Source of the DNA: Pedobacter mendelii
GTDB lineage: Bacteria > Bacteroidota > Bacteroidia > Sphingobacteriales > Sphingobacteriaceae
Direction of reading: 5' to 3'
Assembly: GCF_014635725.1 (NCBI RefSeq)
Contig: NZ_BMDJ01000002.1
Span: forward strand, 310,001-374,000
Length of the DNA: 64,000 nt
In this document: piece after piece, positions 63,697-64,000 of the stretch
Layout of the letters: every line of letters begins with the position of its first letter
Numbering within the stretch: position 1 is the first letter of the stretch
Notes under the pieces: model-generated
Databases searched by the model: none
Told to the model about the DNA's origin: nothing
The model's input: only the letters and a program-made list of their open reading frames with translations
Program-made: the position numbers and the translations under genes

Positions 63697-64000
63697 TTAT
63701 TTTTTATTTTTCCTGTTCCTCGATTTTTTAAATTTGGTTTTCTTCCAAAGGTGGATGAATCTTGAAATTTGCGGATTGCTATAATCATCTCTTCCTCCTT
63801 TCCCAAAAAATTCAACGTCTACCCTTTCCGTCCGGTTCTCTTTGTACTTGGATTTTGGATCAAGAAACCTTGACACTGAGCCGCCTGTCCCAAAACGTTC
63901 ATAATCCGTGTTCTTAATTATATCTTTAAAAATATTAAGCACCTGCAAGGCCACCCTTCCTCCTGTTGTGGCATCAACTTCATTACGAACCTTAACAGCA
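63697..64000 (-). CDS. C-terminal part of an unknown protein (runs off right edge)
   Basis: 101 residues are visible; the frame is open to the window edge, so the internal GTG at 63954 is not the real start. Visible text includes VRNEVDATTGGRVALQVLNI, RFGTGGSVSRFLDP, TERVDVEFFGKGGRDDYSNP and a basic tail KKTKFKKSRNRKNKK. It looks like the end of a larger, possibly secreted, protein or a toxin-like C terminus. I do not recognise it. Confidence 0.5.
   Translation of the reverse strand, partial: AVKVRNEVDATTGGRVALQVLNIFKDIIKNTDYERFGTGGSVSRFLDPKSKYKENRTERVDVEFFGKGGRDDYSNPQISRFIHLWKKTKFKKSRNRKNKK

Overview
The window is low-GC bacterial DNA that reads as Bacteroidota, most likely Sphingobacteriaceae (Pedobacter or a close relative). 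The reasons are two SusC/SusD transporter pairs, promoters of the TTTG-N19-TAnnTTTG type, start sites with A-rich rather than Shine-Dalgarno leaders, LytTR/LytS regulation, 7TM-DISM receptors, a DUF4468 relic and an arsenosugar biosynthesis cluster. No rRNA, tRNA or CRISPR array was seen.

Region 1 (1-14.9 kb, minus strand) is a polysaccharide utilization locus. From a well-formed promoter at 14.8 kb it runs SusC, SusD, terminator/attenuator, PL14-like lyase lipoprotein, GH2 with a malectin-like domain, a second GH2, a PL38/alginate-lyase-like protein, GH88 unsaturated glucuronyl hydrolase and a GH30 cut by the left edge. Two eliminating lyases with GH88 and two GH2 enzymes point to a uronic-acid-rich glycan. 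Directly upstream (15.4-17.3 kb) is the oddest gene: a 7TM-DISM membrane receptor whose cytoplasmic end is the zinc-ribbon/HTH part of an IS1595-type transposase without the catalytic domain. It may be the regulator of this locus.

Region 2 (17.4-22.6 kb, minus strand) is a second SusC/SusD pair, unlikely to belong to the glycan locus. It lies behind a complete SAM-I riboswitch with a Rho-independent terminator and a visible antiterminator pairing, plus an 18-codon reading frame in the leader. This suggests uptake of something connected with methionine or sulfur.

Region 3 (22.6-30 kb) is mixed: a TlpA-like thioredoxin protein, an outer-membrane protein, a GNAT pseudogene (nonsense plus frameshift), an alpha/beta-hydrolase remnant, a membrane class III cyclase, DUF4142, DUF427 and a Tat-exported Gfo/Idh/MocA oxidoreductase.

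Region 4 (30.1-36.8 kb) is an arsenosugar/arsenolipid cluster. ArsM, an SDR and a GT2 glycosyltransferase are on the plus strand. A DUF547 protein, a CxxC peroxidase-like protein, ArsS (radical SAM), an aquaporin and a DUF2064 glycosyltransferase are on the minus strand, overlapping one another, with a TlpA gene between the two groups.

Region 5 (37-55.4 kb) has an acyltransferase, an IS4-type relic, a LytTR response regulator and a TPR-LytS kinase bracketing a small operon of secreted proteins (one broken), then three adjacent secreted/outer-membrane genes including a 2103-residue protein.

Region 6 (55.4-64 kb) is an accessory, decaying stretch: a small lipoprotein, frameshifted DUF4468, Xre/RES toxin-antitoxin pair, GH32 relic, LprI-like protein, several unknowns, a ParB-like tail-anchored protein, and truncated genes at the right end. 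A short direct repeat (core TGTCTCAAAAAACGAA) recurs between its gene units, always in the same orientation. Its meaning is unknown.
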